A stretch of DNA of 64,000 nucleotides from Gaiellasilicea sp963705515 (GCA_963705515.1 CAVPJV010000008.1:1-64000); one strand, 5' to 3'; positions 33,143 to 42,376 are shown, counted from the stretch's first letter. Made by a program: numbers and translations. Notes: generated from the sequence alone by a model not told the origin.

Positions 33143-34048
33143 CTACTCCTGCACGGCCCGCTCGAGAAAGACGGTGTCGCGATAGACACGCATTCCCGCG
33201 CGCTCGTACAGTCGGGTCGCACCGGTGACGCTCGATGCATCGACGCCGAGCGTTCCCCGCGTCAGCCCGCGCTCGCGGAACACGGCGAAGGAGCGAAGCA
33301 GCAGCGCCTCGCCGAGTCCCCGCCGGCGCCACGGCCGCCGGACTCCGAGCAGGTGGACGTAGCCGGCCTGCGGATCGACCGGGTCGCCGCGGCAGATCGA
33401 GAAGCCCGCCAACTCGTCGCCGGACGTCGCGAGAAACCAGAGCGTGGGGTCGTACGAGTCACGCTCGACGTGCCAGTGCGCCCACTCCTCGAACGTCTCG
33501 TCAATCGGGTCGTTCGTGTCCTGCCAGACCTCGATGAAGGCGTCGAAGACCGGACGGTGATCGGCGGCCGACGCCGTCCGCACGGAGATCCCCGACGGCC
33601 AGGTGGGCTGGCGGAGCTCGTCGTCGAGCTCGATCTCCATCCGGTAGGAGTGCCGGATCGGCTCGAAGCCGAGCGCGCCGAAGGCGCCGACGATCCGGGC
33701 GTCGTCCTCCGACGTCCACACCCGCAGCCGTCCTGCGACCGCACGCTCCTCCAGCCACGCCACGAGCTCCGCGACGACCTCATCGGCGTCGGCGTTCGGG
33801 TCGACCTTCACGTCGCACCACCACAGCGGCGGGTCGTCCCGGGTCGGATCGGCATCGACGTAGCCGATCAGCCGCCCGTCGCGCTCGAGGACGCGGATGT
33901 CACGGTCGACCTCGACGTACGGCGTCGTCAGCCAGGTGCGAAGGTCGTCGGCGGTGTAGTCCGCCTCGCCGAACGCGGCGAGCTGGTGGGCGTTCATCAG
34001 CTCGAGCATCGCGTCGAACTCATCGTCGCGGGGCGGTCTCAGGGTCAC
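33143..34048 (-). CDS. Two-domain GNAT acetyltransferase
   Basis: 301 residues with two tandem GNAT folds. The first (VTLRPPRDDEFDAMLELMN, VLERDGRLIGYVDADP) lacks a good acetyl-CoA loop. The second (GISVRTASAADHRPVFDAFIEVW) has LLGVRRPWRRRGLGEALLLRSF, which fits the RxxGxG/A pyrophosphate loop, then VDASSVTGATRLYERAGM. This matches MshD-like bidomain acetyltransferases in layout, but mycothiol synthase identity cannot be claimed. GTG 34048 overlaps the HAD gene's stop (GTGA), so the two are co-translated. Confidence 0.75.
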   Translation of the reverse strand: MTLRPPRDDEFDAMLELMNAHQLAAFGEADYTADDLRTWLTTPYVEVDRDIRVLERDGRLIGYVDADPTRDDPPLWWCDVKVDPNADADEVVAELVAWLEERAVAGRLRVWTSEDDARIVGAFGALGFEPIRHSYRMEIELDDELRQPTWPSGISVRTASAADHRPVFDAFIEVWQDTNDPIDETFEEWAHWHVERDSYDPTLWFLATSGDELAGFSICRGDPVDPQAGYVHLLGVRRPWRRRGLGEALLLRSFAVFRERGLTRGTLGVDASSVTGATRLYERAGMRVYRDTVFLERAVQE

Positions 34049-34719
34049 GCCGGCACGAGCTCGTCGAGCACGTCGGGCAGGCCGGATAGGTCCGGCAGCT
34101 CGCGGTCGGGCTCGGCGTCGGACGCATGCGCGAACGAGTCGGCGCCGCCACGGCTGATCCAAACGGTCTTGAGTCCGAGTGCCTTCGCGGGCGCGACGTC
34201 GTGGAACGCACTCGCGCCGACGTGGACATGCCGCCCCTTGTCGGCCGTCGTCGTCTCGAAGAACCGCTCCCAGTGGCCCGGCGCAGGCTTGTACGAGCGC
34301 ACGTCCTCGGCCGTGACGATCAGGTCGAACGGAACGCCGAGCCGTTTCTCCGACTCGACCATCAGCGCGTGGTCGATGTTGGAGAGGATCGCGAGGCTCC
34401 AGCCGCGCCGGCGCAGCTCCTCGAGCGCCTTCGGAACCTCGGGGTACGGCGGCCAGTCCGGCAGCGACTGGGCGAGCGCGCCGCCCTCACCCTCCGGAAT
34501 CCCGTAGCCGGCCTCGTTCGCCAGGCGCTCGAGCGTCAGCGCGAGCACCTCCTGGTAGCTGCGGTAGCCCTCGGCCTGGACCTCCGGCTCGAGCTCGTGA
34601 TAGCGGCGCAGGAGCGTCGGCGCCTGCTCGGCTCCGTAGAGCTGCTCGAGCACGCGGCCGATGCCGGTGTTCCAGTCGATCAGCGTGCCGTAGCAGTCGA
34701 ACGTGGCCCAGCGCGACAT
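34045..34719 (-). CDS. HAD-superfamily hydrolase, L-2-haloacid dehalogenase type
   Basis: 224 residues. Motif I ATFDCYGTLIDW with nucleophile Asp; motif II AILSNID; Lys in EDVRSYKPAPGHWERF; motif IV HVGASAFHDVAPAKALGLKTVWI. This combination (DxYGT, SxxxxD) matches haloacid dehalogenase type II and related phosphatases; the real substrate is unknown. Start ATG 34719. It runs opposite to the acetyltransferase gene at 34743 and is followed by a co-translated bidomain GNAT gene. Confidence 0.82.
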   Translation of the reverse strand: MSRWATFDCYGTLIDWNTGIGRVLEQLYGAEQAPTLLRRYHELEPEVQAEGYRSYQEVLALTLERLANEAGYGIPEGEGGALAQSLPDWPPYPEVPKALEELRRRGWSLAILSNIDHALMVESEKRLGVPFDLIVTAEDVRSYKPAPGHWERFFETTTADKGRHVHVGASAFHDVAPAKALGLKTVWISRGGADSFAHASDAEPDRELPDLSGLPDVLDELVPA

Positions 34720-34742
34720 GGCCGGGAGCTTACTGTTGAGCC

Positions 34743-35216
34743 GTGCTCATCCGCCCGCTTCATCCCGACGACTATCCGGCCGTGGCCGCCGTGTTCGCCG
34801 AAGGGATCGCGACCGGGCTGGCGACTTTCGAGACCGATGTTCCCGGCTGGGCCGAATGGGACGCGGCGCATCTCGCCGAGCACCGCTTCGTCGCCGAGCT
34901 CGACGGCGAGGTCGTCGGCTGGGTCGCCGTCGTCCCGTACTCGCGCCGCGCGGTCTATCGGGGCGTCGGCGAGGAGAGCGTCTACGTCGCCGAGCGGGTG
35001 CGCGGGCACGGCGTCGGGCGGGCGTTGCTCGAGCAGGTGATCGAGAGCGCCCGGGACGGCGGTCTCTGGACGCTCCAGGCCGGGATCTTCACGGACAACG
35101 GCGCGAGCCTCGCGCTGCACCGTGCTCTCGGTTTCCGCGAGGTCGGCGTCCGCGAGCGGATCGGGCAGCTCGACGGCGTCTGGCGCGACGTCGTCCTGCT
35201 CGAGCTGCGCCTCTGA
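34743..35216 (+). CDS. GNAT acetyltransferase, phosphinothricin acetyltransferase-like
   Basis: 157 residues from GTG 34743. LIRPLHPDDYPAVAAVFAEGI, then GLATFETDVP, then YRGVGEESVYVAERVRGHGVGRALLEQVI with the RGHGVG acetyl-CoA loop, and FTDNGASLALHRALGFREVG. The pattern LATFE and YV..RGxGxG is that of Pat/Bar-type N-acetyltransferases acting on small amines or amino acids. The herbicide itself is unlikely to be the natural substrate. The gene ends one base before a palindromic repeat pair. Confidence 0.82.
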   Translation: MLIRPLHPDDYPAVAAVFAEGIATGLATFETDVPGWAEWDAAHLAEHRFVAELDGEVVGWVAVVPYSRRAVYRGVGEESVYVAERVRGHGVGRALLEQVIESARDGGLWTLQAGIFTDNGASLALHRALGFREVGVRERIGQLDGVWRDVVLLELRL

Positions 35217-35322
35217 CCAGGTAACAGACTGTTGCAAGGCCTGCTGTGGCCGGGCTCGAAGCACGACGTCACGCAGTGTCACGGGAGCGTGCAGCTATGC
35301 CAAGTAACAGTCTGTTGCTAGG
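35217..35322. repeat. Two copies of the 23-bp palindromic repeat in a convergent spacer
   Basis: Copy A is 35217-35239 and copy B 35300-35322, 83 bases apart start to start. Both keep the core TAACAG-N-CTGTT with outer CCARG and AGG. They fill most of the 112-base gap between the convergent GNAT and fabF genes. Two more copies lie at 57185 and 57465. No transposase is associated. Confidence 0.8.
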
Positions 35323-35328
35323 CGGGGG

Positions 35329-36585
35329 CTACTCGTCGTGCTTGCGGAACACGAGGCAGGCATTGTGCCCGCCGAAGCCGAACGAGTTCGACACGCCGAC
35401 CTGGATCTCCGACTCGCGCGCCTCGTTCGGGATGTAGTCGAGATCGCACTCCGGATCGGGATCCTCGTAGTTGATCGTCGGCGGCAGGACGCCTCGCTCG
35501 GTCGCGAGGATCGTGAAGATCGCCTCGATCGCTCCGGCGGCTCCCAAGCAGTGCCCCGTGGCGCCCTTGGTCGAGGAGACCGGGATCCTGGCCGCGTTCT
35601 CCTCGCCGACGGCGAGCTTGATCACGCGGGTCTCGCTCACGTCGCCCACCGGCGTCGACGTGCCGTGGGCGTTGATGTAACCGATCTCCGACGGGTCGAT
35701 GCCCGCATCCGCGAAGGCCATCGTCATCGCGCGTGCCGGGTTCGTCCCCGACGGGTCCGGCTCGGTGATGTGGTTCGCGTCCGAGGAGACGCCGTAGCCG
35801 ATCAGCTCGGCATAGATCTTCGCGCCGCGCGCCTTCGCGTGCTCGAGCTCCTCCAGCACGACGACGCCGCCGGCCTCGCCCATCACGAAGCCGTCGCGGC
35901 CGGCGTCGAAGGGCCGCGAGGCCCCCTTCGGATCCTCGTTCCGGCGCGAGAGCGCGCGCATCGCGCCGAAGCCGGCGATACCGACTCGGGTGATCCCCGC
36001 CTCGGTGCCGCCGCAGAACATCATGTCGGCGCGCCCGAGCCGGATCGCGTCCGCCCCCTCGCCGATCGCCATGTTCGAGGCGGCGCAGGCCGTGCACTGC
36101 GAGGAGAGCGGGCCCTGCGTGCCGAGCTCCATCGAGACCCAGCCGGCGCCCATGTTCGGGATGATCGCCGGAATCGAAAACGGATTGATGCGATCGGGGC
36201 CGCGGTCAATCAGGGTCTGGTAGCAGTCCTGGAACGCGCCCAGCCCGCCGATCCCGGTGGCGATCGAGGCGCCGATCCGCGGCGACTCCTTCGCGATGTC
36301 GACCCCGGAGTCGGTCTCGGCCTGCCGCGAGGCGGCGACGACCATCTGCGCGAAGCGGTCCATCCGCCGCGCCTGCTTGCGGTCCATCCAGACGGTGGGG
36401 TCGAAGTCCTTGAGCTCGGCGGCGAAGTGCACCGGGAACTCGCTCGCGTCGAACTGCTGGATGTCGGCAGCCCCGGACTCGCCCGCGATCAGGTTCGACC
36501 ACGAGGTCTCGACGTCGTTTCCGAGTGGGGTCACCATCCCGAGCCCGGTCACGACCACGCGCCTTCTACCGTTGTCTCCAGCCAC
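35329..36585 (-). CDS. fabF: 3-oxoacyl-ACP synthase II
   Basis: 418 residues. Condensing enzyme of fatty-acid elongation. The catalytic Cys is in SSQCTACAASNMAIGEGADAI, and the two His in NAHGTSTPVGD and GATGHCLGAAGAIEA. It starts VVVTGLGMVTPLGNDVETSW, as usual for FabF. GTG 36585 follows the fabG stop with no gap. Last gene of the fab operon. acpP, which normally sits just before fabF, is absent here. Confidence 0.94.
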   Translation of the reverse strand: MAGDNGRRRVVVTGLGMVTPLGNDVETSWSNLIAGESGAADIQQFDASEFPVHFAAELKDFDPTVWMDRKQARRMDRFAQMVVAASRQAETDSGVDIAKESPRIGASIATGIGGLGAFQDCYQTLIDRGPDRINPFSIPAIIPNMGAGWVSMELGTQGPLSSQCTACAASNMAIGEGADAIRLGRADMMFCGGTEAGITRVGIAGFGAMRALSRRNEDPKGASRPFDAGRDGFVMGEAGGVVVLEELEHAKARGAKIYAELIGYGVSSDANHITEPDPSGTNPARAMTMAFADAGIDPSEIGYINAHGTSTPVGDVSETRVIKLAVGEENAARIPVSSTKGATGHCLGAAGAIEAIFTILATERGVLPPTINYEDPDPECDLDYIPNEARESEIQVGVSNSFGFGGHNACLVFRKHDE

Positions 36586-37314
36586 CTACATCCCCAGTCC
36601 ACCGTCGACGAGCAACACCTCGCCCGTGATGAACGAGGCGGCGTCAGAGCAGAGGAAGCGTACCGCTCCGGCCACGTCCTCCGGATCCCCAAGCCGGCCG
36701 AGCGGCGTGTTCTCGAGCATCGCGCCGGTCGCCTCCTCGGGCAGCACGTCGGTCAGCTGCGTCTTCACGTAGCCGGGGGCGACGACGTTGGCGCGGATGT
36801 TGCGGGAGCCGAGCTCCCGCGCCAGGGACTTGGTGAAGCCGATGATCCCGGCCTTCGAGGCGGCGTAGTTCGTCTGTCCCCAGTTGCCGTGCACGCCCAC
36901 GACCGAGGAGATGTTCACGATCGCGCCGGCACGCTTCTTCATCATCGGCCGCGTCACCGCGCGGCAGGTGTAGAAGACCGACGCGAGGTTCGTGTCGATC
37001 ACCGTCCGCCAGTCGTCGTCGGACATGCGCGCGAGCAGGCCGTCGCGGGTGAGCCCGGCGTTGTTGACGAGAATGTCGAGGTCGCCGGCCTCCTCGACGA
37101 GCCGCTTCGCCTCCTCGGCGCTCGAGACGTCGGCCTGGATCGCGGTGCCTCCCAGCTCGCTCGCGAGCGCCTCGGCCTCGTCCTTGCCCGACCGGTAGCC
37201 GACGACCACGGTCGCGCCGGCAGCCGCGAGCTCTGTCGCGATGGCCTTGCCGATTCCCTTCGACGCGCCGGTGACAAGTGCGGTCTTGCCGTCGAGCCGC
37301 GCAAACTCAGGCAA
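36586..37314 (-). CDS. fabG: 3-oxoacyl-ACP reductase
   Basis: 242 residues, short-chain dehydrogenase. NADPH loop TGASKGIGKAIA, catalytic Ser in NISSVVG, YAASKAG with catalytic Tyr and Lys, and APGYVKTQLTDVLPEE. Reduces the 3-keto group of acyl-ACP. Start ATG 37314 overlaps the fabD stop by eight bases. The gene is immediately followed by fabF. Confidence 0.93.
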   Translation of the reverse strand: MPEFARLDGKTALVTGASKGIGKAIATELAAAGATVVVGYRSGKDEAEALASELGGTAIQADVSSAEEAKRLVEEAGDLDILVNNAGLTRDGLLARMSDDDWRTVIDTNLASVFYTCRAVTRPMMKKRAGAIVNISSVVGVHGNWGQTNYAASKAGIIGFTKSLARELGSRNIRANVVAPGYVKTQLTDVLPEEATGAMLENTPLGRLGDPEDVAGAVRFLCSDAASFITGEVLLVDGGLGM

Positions 37315-38227
37315 GCGTCTTCTCCAGCTCGCGGAGGCCGTTCATGTCGCTGACGGAGACGGTGCGAACGCTCCTGTCGATCCTCTTCAGTAAACCGCTG
37401 AGCACGTTGCCGGGGCCGACCTCGACGAAGACGGTCACGCCCTTGCCGACGAGCTCGCTCGCCGCCTGCGTGAACTTCACGGGCGCCGTGAGCTGGCGAA
37501 CGAGCAGTTCGCGGAAGTGACTCGCGTCCTCGAGCTTCGCCGTCACCGTCGACATGAACGCCGTCCGCGGATCGGCGAAGTGGATCTTCTCGACCGCCGG
37601 CCGCAGCTTGTCGGCCGCGCGCTCGACGAGCGGCGAGTGGAACGCGCCGGAGACGCGGAGCCGGACCGCACGGCGCGCGCCTTCGCGCTCGGCCTCGGTG
37701 CAGCATTCGCCGACCGCGTCGTCCTCGCCCGAGATCACGATCTGGCCGGGGCAGTTGTAGTTCGCGGGCCAGACGTTCGAGATCTTCCGGCAGAGACCCT
37801 CGACGACCTCGTCTGCGAGCCCCAGGATCGCGGCCATCGAGCCCGGCCGCTCCTCCGCCGCCTCGGCCATCGCGATCCCGCGTTCGGTCACAAGTCTGAT
37901 CGCATCCGCCGAACCGATCGACTCGGCCGCACCGAGGGCGGCGAACTCACCGACCGAGTGCCCGACGACGAAGTCGGGATGGATCCCGTGCGCACGGATC
38001 GCCTCGTTGATCGCGAGGCTCGTCGCCACGAGTGCCGGCTGCTGCAGCTTCGTGTCGAGCAGCTGCTCGATCGGGTCGTGGAAACAGATCTGCTTGAGGT
38101 CGAGCCCGGATGCGGCGCTGCCGACCTCGTAGACGGCCATCGCCTCGGGCACGGCCTCGGCGACGTCGCGTCCCATCCCGGCCTCGTACGAGCCCTGGCC
38201 CGGGAACATGAAGGCGATCTTGCTCAC
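37307..38227 (-). CDS. fabD: Malonyl-CoA:ACP transacylase
   Basis: 306 residues. FMFPGQGSYEAGMGRDVAE at the start, the nucleophile elbow VVGHSVGEFAALGA with active-site Ser, and SGAFHSPLVERA with the catalytic His. Moves malonyl from CoA to ACP. GTG 38227 is set by a GTGA overlap with the fabH stop. Located between fabH and fabG as in many actinobacterial fab operons. Confidence 0.93.
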   Translation of the reverse strand: MSKIAFMFPGQGSYEAGMGRDVAEAVPEAMAVYEVGSAASGLDLKQICFHDPIEQLLDTKLQQPALVATSLAINEAIRAHGIHPDFVVGHSVGEFAALGAAESIGSADAIRLVTERGIAMAEAAEERPGSMAAILGLADEVVEGLCRKISNVWPANYNCPGQIVISGEDDAVGECCTEAEREGARRAVRLRVSGAFHSPLVERAADKLRPAVEKIHFADPRTAFMSTVTAKLEDASHFRELLVRQLTAPVKFTQAASELVGKGVTVFVEVGPGNVLSGLLKRIDRSVRTVSVSDMNGLRELEKTLA

Positions 38228-39222
38228 GCGGCTACTCCTCCCTGATTCCACTCGATCAATGCGGAGCCCCACGTGAGGCCCGCTCCCATTCCGGTCATCA
38301 ACACCAATTCTCCCTCGCGCAGCCGGCCGTCGGCGGCTGCATCGGCAAGCGCGAGCGGGATCGAGCCCGACGACGTGTTGCCGTAGCGGTCGACGTTGAC
38401 GACCACCTTCTCCTCGGGGATCCCGAGCTTGCCCGCGGCATGGTCGATGATCCGCTTGTTCGCCTGGTGCGGCACGTAGACGTCGATGTCGTCGACCGTC
38501 AGCCCGCACTCGTCGAGCACCTTTTGCGCCGAGCTGACCATCACCCGCGTCGCGAACTTGAAGACCTCACGGCCGTTCATCTTCACGAGCTTGTCACCGT
38601 CCTCGAAGTAGCGCGAGCCGCTCCCGGGCAGCCAGAGGTTCTCACCGCCGCCGCCGTCGGCGCCGAGCTCGAAGCCGAGGAAGCCGCCCTCCTTCACCGG
38701 CTCGATCACGACTGCTCCGGCGCCGTCGCCGAAGAGGACGAGGGTCGAGCGGTCCCCCCAGTCGAGGATCTTCGAGAGGACGTCGCCGCCAACCACGAGC
38801 GCCCGCTTCGAGAGCCCGGACGAGACCATCGAGTACGCCTGCGCGACCGCGTACATGAAGCCGGTGCAGCCGGCAAGGAGGTCGTAGGCGGCCGCGTCGG
38901 GCATCCCGAGCGAGTCCGCGAGCAGCGCCGAGCTGGTCGGGAACATCATGTCCGGGGTCACGGTCGCAACCACGATCAGGTCGATCGAGGCGGGGTCCGC
39001 GCCGGCGTTCGCCATCGCTGCCACGGCGGCGGGGGCGGCGATGTCCGTCAGCGCCTCTTCCTTGCTCGCGAAGCGGCGCTCGCGGATGCCGGTGCGCTCG
39101 ACGATCCACTCGTCCGTCGTGTCGACGTACTGCTCGAGGTCCTTGTTCGTGAACACGCGGTCCGGGACGTGCACGCCGAGGCCGGTGATGCCGATCCGCT
39201 GCCCGTTCGCGGAGCCGATCAC
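38224..39222 (-). CDS. fabH: 3-oxoacyl-ACP synthase III
   Basis: 332 residues. Starts fatty-acid synthesis by condensing acyl-CoA with malonyl-ACP. Active-site Cys in LLAGCTGFMYAVAQAYS, His in VPHQANKRIIDHA and Asn in VDRYGNTSSGSIPLAL complete the Cys-His-Asn triad. TDEWIVERTGIRERRF is the usual N-terminal block. Start 39222 overlaps the fabZ stop by four bases. Confidence 0.93.
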   Translation of the reverse strand: MIGSANGQRIGITGLGVHVPDRVFTNKDLEQYVDTTDEWIVERTGIRERRFASKEEALTDIAAPAAVAAMANAGADPASIDLIVVATVTPDMMFPTSSALLADSLGMPDAAAYDLLAGCTGFMYAVAQAYSMVSSGLSKRALVVGGDVLSKILDWGDRSTLVLFGDGAGAVVIEPVKEGGFLGFELGADGGGGENLWLPGSGSRYFEDGDKLVKMNGREVFKFATRVMVSSAQKVLDECGLTVDDIDVYVPHQANKRIIDHAAGKLGIPEEKVVVNVDRYGNTSSGSIPLALADAAADGRLREGELVLMTGMGAGLTWGSALIEWNQGGVAA

Positions 39223-39653
39223 GACGACCGGTCCACAGCGAAGGTGAGCGTCCCGCGCACGGCGAGCTCACCGTTCACGGTCGCGCGCGCCTTGCCCTTG
39301 CCGATCGGGCCGCGCACGGTCTCGAGGTCGCACTCGAGCGTCAGCTCGTCGCCCGGGCGGACGACCCGCTTGAAGCGGACGTCGTCGATCCCGGCGAAGA
39401 GGGCGAGCTTGCCGCGGTTCTCCTCTTCGCTGAGCACGGCGACGGCGCCGGCCTGGGCGAGCGCCTCGACCATCTTCACGCCGGGCATGATCGGGTTGCC
39501 GGGAAAGTGGCCCGCGCAGTCCTCCTCGGTGACGAGCTTTCGCGCGACGACGCGCTTGTTCGGCTCCAGCTCGGTCACCTCGTCGAGCAGGAGGAAGGGA
39601 TCCCGATGCGGCAGGATCGACTCGATCTCGGCCTTTCCGAGCGGCAGCTTCAT
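39219..39653 (-). CDS. fabZ: 3-hydroxyacyl-ACP dehydratase
   Basis: 144 residues, hot-dog fold. ILPHRDPFLLLDEVTELEP and the catalytic GHFPGNPIMPGVKMVEALAQ (His and Glu) identify FabZ. Start ATG 39653 overlaps the end of the upstream ECF sigma gene by four bases, so it is translated from the same message. Position at the head of the fab genes, rather than near lpxA/lpxD, fits a bacterium without LPS. Confidence 0.92.
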   Translation of the reverse strand: MKLPLGKAEIESILPHRDPFLLLDEVTELEPNKRVVARKLVTEEDCAGHFPGNPIMPGVKMVEALAQAGAVAVLSEEENRGKLALFAGIDDVRFKRVVRPGDELTLECDLETVRGPIGKGKARATVNGELAVRGTLTFAVDRSS

Positions 39654-40252
39654 GCCGAGAGCCGCTCCCGGAGGCCGTTGCGGCCGCGGTGGGCGTGGCA
39701 CTTGGCAGTGCCGACCGGCATCCCCTCCGCGCCGGCGATCTCCTCGAAGCTGAAGTCGAAGCCGTGCTTGAGCACGACCACCTTGGCCTGAGCCGGCGAG
39801 ATCTCCGCCAGCTGGGCGCCGAGCTCGGCCCGCAGCTCCGACACCTCGGCCGCGCGGGCGGGGTCGCCGTCGCACGCCTCGCGACGGTCCTCCTCGAGCG
39901 GTTCGCAGCGGCGCGCCAGCTGACGCTGCGCGACGTCGCGGCAGGCGTTGACGACGAGCCGGTGCAGCCAGGTTGAGAACGACGACTCGCCCCGGAACTG
40001 CGGCAGCTTGACGCAGAGCTTTGCGAGCGCGTCCTGCGAGGCGTCGCGCGCATCCTCGTGGTCGCGCAGCAGGTGGTGGGCCAGCCGCTCGACACGCGGG
40101 GCGTGCCGCTCGCAGAGCGCCGCCAGCGCGTGCCGATCGCCGTCTTTCGCTCTCTTCACCAGAATCGGATCGCTCAGCCTCTCGTAGACCAGCGGCTCGT
40201 CGTGCCGAAGGCTCTGACCGATTGGACGCGATTTGCGCACGGGCGGTTGCAC
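39650..40252 (-). CDS. ECF-type RNA polymerase sigma factor heading the fatty-acid operon
   Basis: 200 residues. Region 2 is ALCERHAPRVERLAHHLLRDHEDARDASQDAL, then FSTWLHRLVVNACRDVAQRQ; region 4 is ISPAQAKVVVLKHGFDFSFEEIAGAEGMPVGTAKCHAHRGR. A short N-terminal tail (RKSRPIGQSLRHDEPL) precedes them. No anti-sigma gene is next to it. Its stop overlaps the fabZ start, so it is co-translated with fatty-acid synthesis genes. Control of membrane lipid genes, or simple co-expression, is inferred only from this coupling. Confidence 0.82.
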   Translation of the reverse strand: MQPPVRKSRPIGQSLRHDEPLVYERLSDPILVKRAKDGDRHALAALCERHAPRVERLAHHLLRDHEDARDASQDALAKLCVKLPQFRGESSFSTWLHRLVVNACRDVAQRQLARRCEPLEEDRREACDGDPARAAEVSELRAELGAQLAEISPAQAKVVVLKHGFDFSFEEIAGAEGMPVGTAKCHAHRGRNGLRERLSA

Positions 40253-40279
40253 CCGCCGAGTCTACGGACTGACGCGGCT

Positions 40280-42376
40280 CTACCGCTTGGATGCGGGGAT
40301 GCTCTTGTTGCCGGCCGAGTCCCACGCGACCGCACGCACGATCCCCAGCCGCGGCGCATTCGGAATCCGCGCGGTTCCGGCGACGCCCGCGTCGTAGACG
40401 AGCCTGCGGGTGCCGAAGCGGAGCGTCAGCCGCGCCGGCTCGCTGACCCAGATCTGGAGCGGGCTGCGCTGGACGATCCGGAGCCTCGGCTGCCGCGTGT
40501 CGGCCGCGAACGGGAGCGCAACGGTCGAGGTCGCAATCGGGTCGGTCGCCTCCAGGATCGCCTCGTACGTTCCGTCGACGAGCTTGCCGACGCGCTTGAC
40601 GCCGTTCCAGTCGACCTTCCTGACGCCGGGCTCGAGCGGCCCTACAAACGGCGTCGCGACCCACTTGCCGTTCTTCAAGATCCGCAGCCGCACCTCCGCG
40701 GGCGCCGTCAGTGCGAACGTGAAGGAGATCTGGTCGGCGCGCCCGTCGGCGTTGGGCGAGAAGGCGAGACGGGTGACGGCGGCGTTACCGAGCGTGCGCG
40801 TCACGGCCAGCTGCGTCGAGGACGTCGCGACACGCCCCCCGGTCGCGTTGGCGGCGAGCTCGATCCGGAAGATGCCGTCCGGCAGCGGCGCCGGGTCGAA
40901 GCGGAGCACGTGCTCGCCGGCGCGCTTCCATGCCTTCGGGAAGGTCGCAACCGGGACGCCGAGCACATCGAGGACGCGCACGGCCACGTTCGCAGGCGTG
41001 TTCAGCGTGTACGTGATCGTCGTGCTGTCCGAGATCGTGTCGCCGTTCGGCGAGACCGTCTCCGGATCGGCGGAGAGACCGCCGATCGCGAGTGAGATGT
41101 CGCCGCCGCCGATGACGCCCTGTGCAGGCGTGACGCTCTGGTCCGAGCGGATCATGTACGTGTAGCTCCCCGGTATCACCGCCGTCGCGTCCCAGGTCCA
41201 GTCGACGTTGGCGCCGGTGCCGTTCGAGGACGCCACGGCGTTGCCCGCGGAGTCGTAGACGTCGACCACCCACGGCAGCGGCGACGAGAGCTTCGCCCGG
41301 AAGCGCACCATGCCAGGGACAGTGCCGCTGACGGTCGGTGCGTACAGCTTCGGCAGCCCGATCCGCGACACCTCGCCTCCGATGCTGTTGAGCAGGTTGT
41401 AGAGCGCCGTCCCCGGGCAATCGGTGAACCCTGTGTCGCGATGGCCCGAGACGGTGCGGAGGAAGACGGGGAGCCCGGCGGCGAAGCGTGCATTGCCGCC
41501 CGAGATGAAGGACTGCGTCGAAGCCGGATCGACATGCGCGATGTCGAGCCGCCAGGCGAGCAACGCTGCGAGCGAGCTCCGAGCCTTCGCCGACACCGCG
41601 AGCGAGCTGTACTCGCCGATCACAGCGACACCGACCGAGCCGGTGTTGAACCCCTCCGCGTGCGCTCCGACCACGTTCTTCTCGATCCCGCCGTAGCGGC
41701 CTTCGTAGACGGTGCCGAAGCGGTCGACGAGGAAGTTGTAGCCGATGTCGTTCCAGCGGTTCCCCTGCACGTGGTAGAGCTGGATCGCCTTCACGATGGC
41801 AGGCGCCTGAGCCGCTGTGTAGCCGTTCGCGCCGGCGGTGTGGTGGACGATCGCGAGCCGGAGACTCGCGGCGAACGACGGCCCTGCGCGCCGGATCTTC
41901 TCGTCCGCCTTCCAGCCGGCGCGCGGCACGATCGCCGGCGCGCCTGCAGCCTGCAACGTCCGCGCGGGGACCCCGGCGGACGGGCTCGACACGAACCAGG
42001 CGCGCAGGCGGCTGACCTTCCCGCGTAACCGATACTCGATCCGGTCGGAACGCCCGACCCACCACGGGTTGCCGAGCCGCCAGCCGTCCGCACGGGCGCG
42101 CTCGGCGGTGCCCACGTCCGGCCGGTCCTCGGCCTCGGGCGCAGCGTCCTCCCAGGCGCTCCAGCGACCGGCCGTCGAGCGCGTCCGGAATTGCACCGTG
42201 CCCGGGCCGCGCCAGTGCAGCCCGACGAGGTCGAAGCCCGAAGGGGCGCTCGCGGAAGCCGTCGTGCGCTGCCCCGCGAGCGGGACATCGCGCGAGACGA
42301 TCGTCGCCTCCTGGGCCAGGGCGGGCACAGGCAGGGCGAGAGCGAGTCCGATGAGGATGAGCAGGCGTTTTGGCAC
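40280..42376 (-). CDS. Secreted PGRP-type N-acetylmuramoyl-L-alanine amidase with Ig-like repeats
   Basis: 698 residues. Signal peptide MPKRLLILIGLALALPVPALA. A ~120-residue beta-rich region follows, then an amidase/PGRP domain: IVHHTAGANGYT with the first zinc His, YNFLVDRFGTVYEGRYGG, HAEGFNTGSVGVAVIGEY, and SGHRDTGFTDCPG with the last zinc His and Cys. The C-terminal ~320 residues are FlgD-like Ig repeats (SPNGDTISDSTTITYTL, SPNADGRADQISFTFAL), probably for wall attachment or spacing. Likely remodels or scavenges peptidoglycan outside the cell. Divergent from the NfeD gene. Confidence 0.85.
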   Translation of the reverse strand: MPKRLLILIGLALALPVPALAQEATIVSRDVPLAGQRTTASASAPSGFDLVGLHWRGPGTVQFRTRSTAGRWSAWEDAAPEAEDRPDVGTAERARADGWRLGNPWWVGRSDRIEYRLRGKVSRLRAWFVSSPSAGVPARTLQAAGAPAIVPRAGWKADEKIRRAGPSFAASLRLAIVHHTAGANGYTAAQAPAIVKAIQLYHVQGNRWNDIGYNFLVDRFGTVYEGRYGGIEKNVVGAHAEGFNTGSVGVAVIGEYSSLAVSAKARSSLAALLAWRLDIAHVDPASTQSFISGGNARFAAGLPVFLRTVSGHRDTGFTDCPGTALYNLLNSIGGEVSRIGLPKLYAPTVSGTVPGMVRFRAKLSSPLPWVVDVYDSAGNAVASSNGTGANVDWTWDATAVIPGSYTYMIRSDQSVTPAQGVIGGGDISLAIGGLSADPETVSPNGDTISDSTTITYTLNTPANVAVRVLDVLGVPVATFPKAWKRAGEHVLRFDPAPLPDGIFRIELAANATGGRVATSSTQLAVTRTLGNAAVTRLAFSPNADGRADQISFTFALTAPAEVRLRILKNGKWVATPFVGPLEPGVRKVDWNGVKRVGKLVDGTYEAILEATDPIATSTVALPFAADTRQPRLRIVQRSPLQIWVSEPARLTLRFGTRRLVYDAGVAGTARIPNAPRLGIVRAVAWDSAGNKSIPASKR

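Noticed and set aside
35217..35322. Terminal repeats of an insertion sequence
   Set aside because: Only 60 bases lie between the copies and no transposase or target duplication is present.
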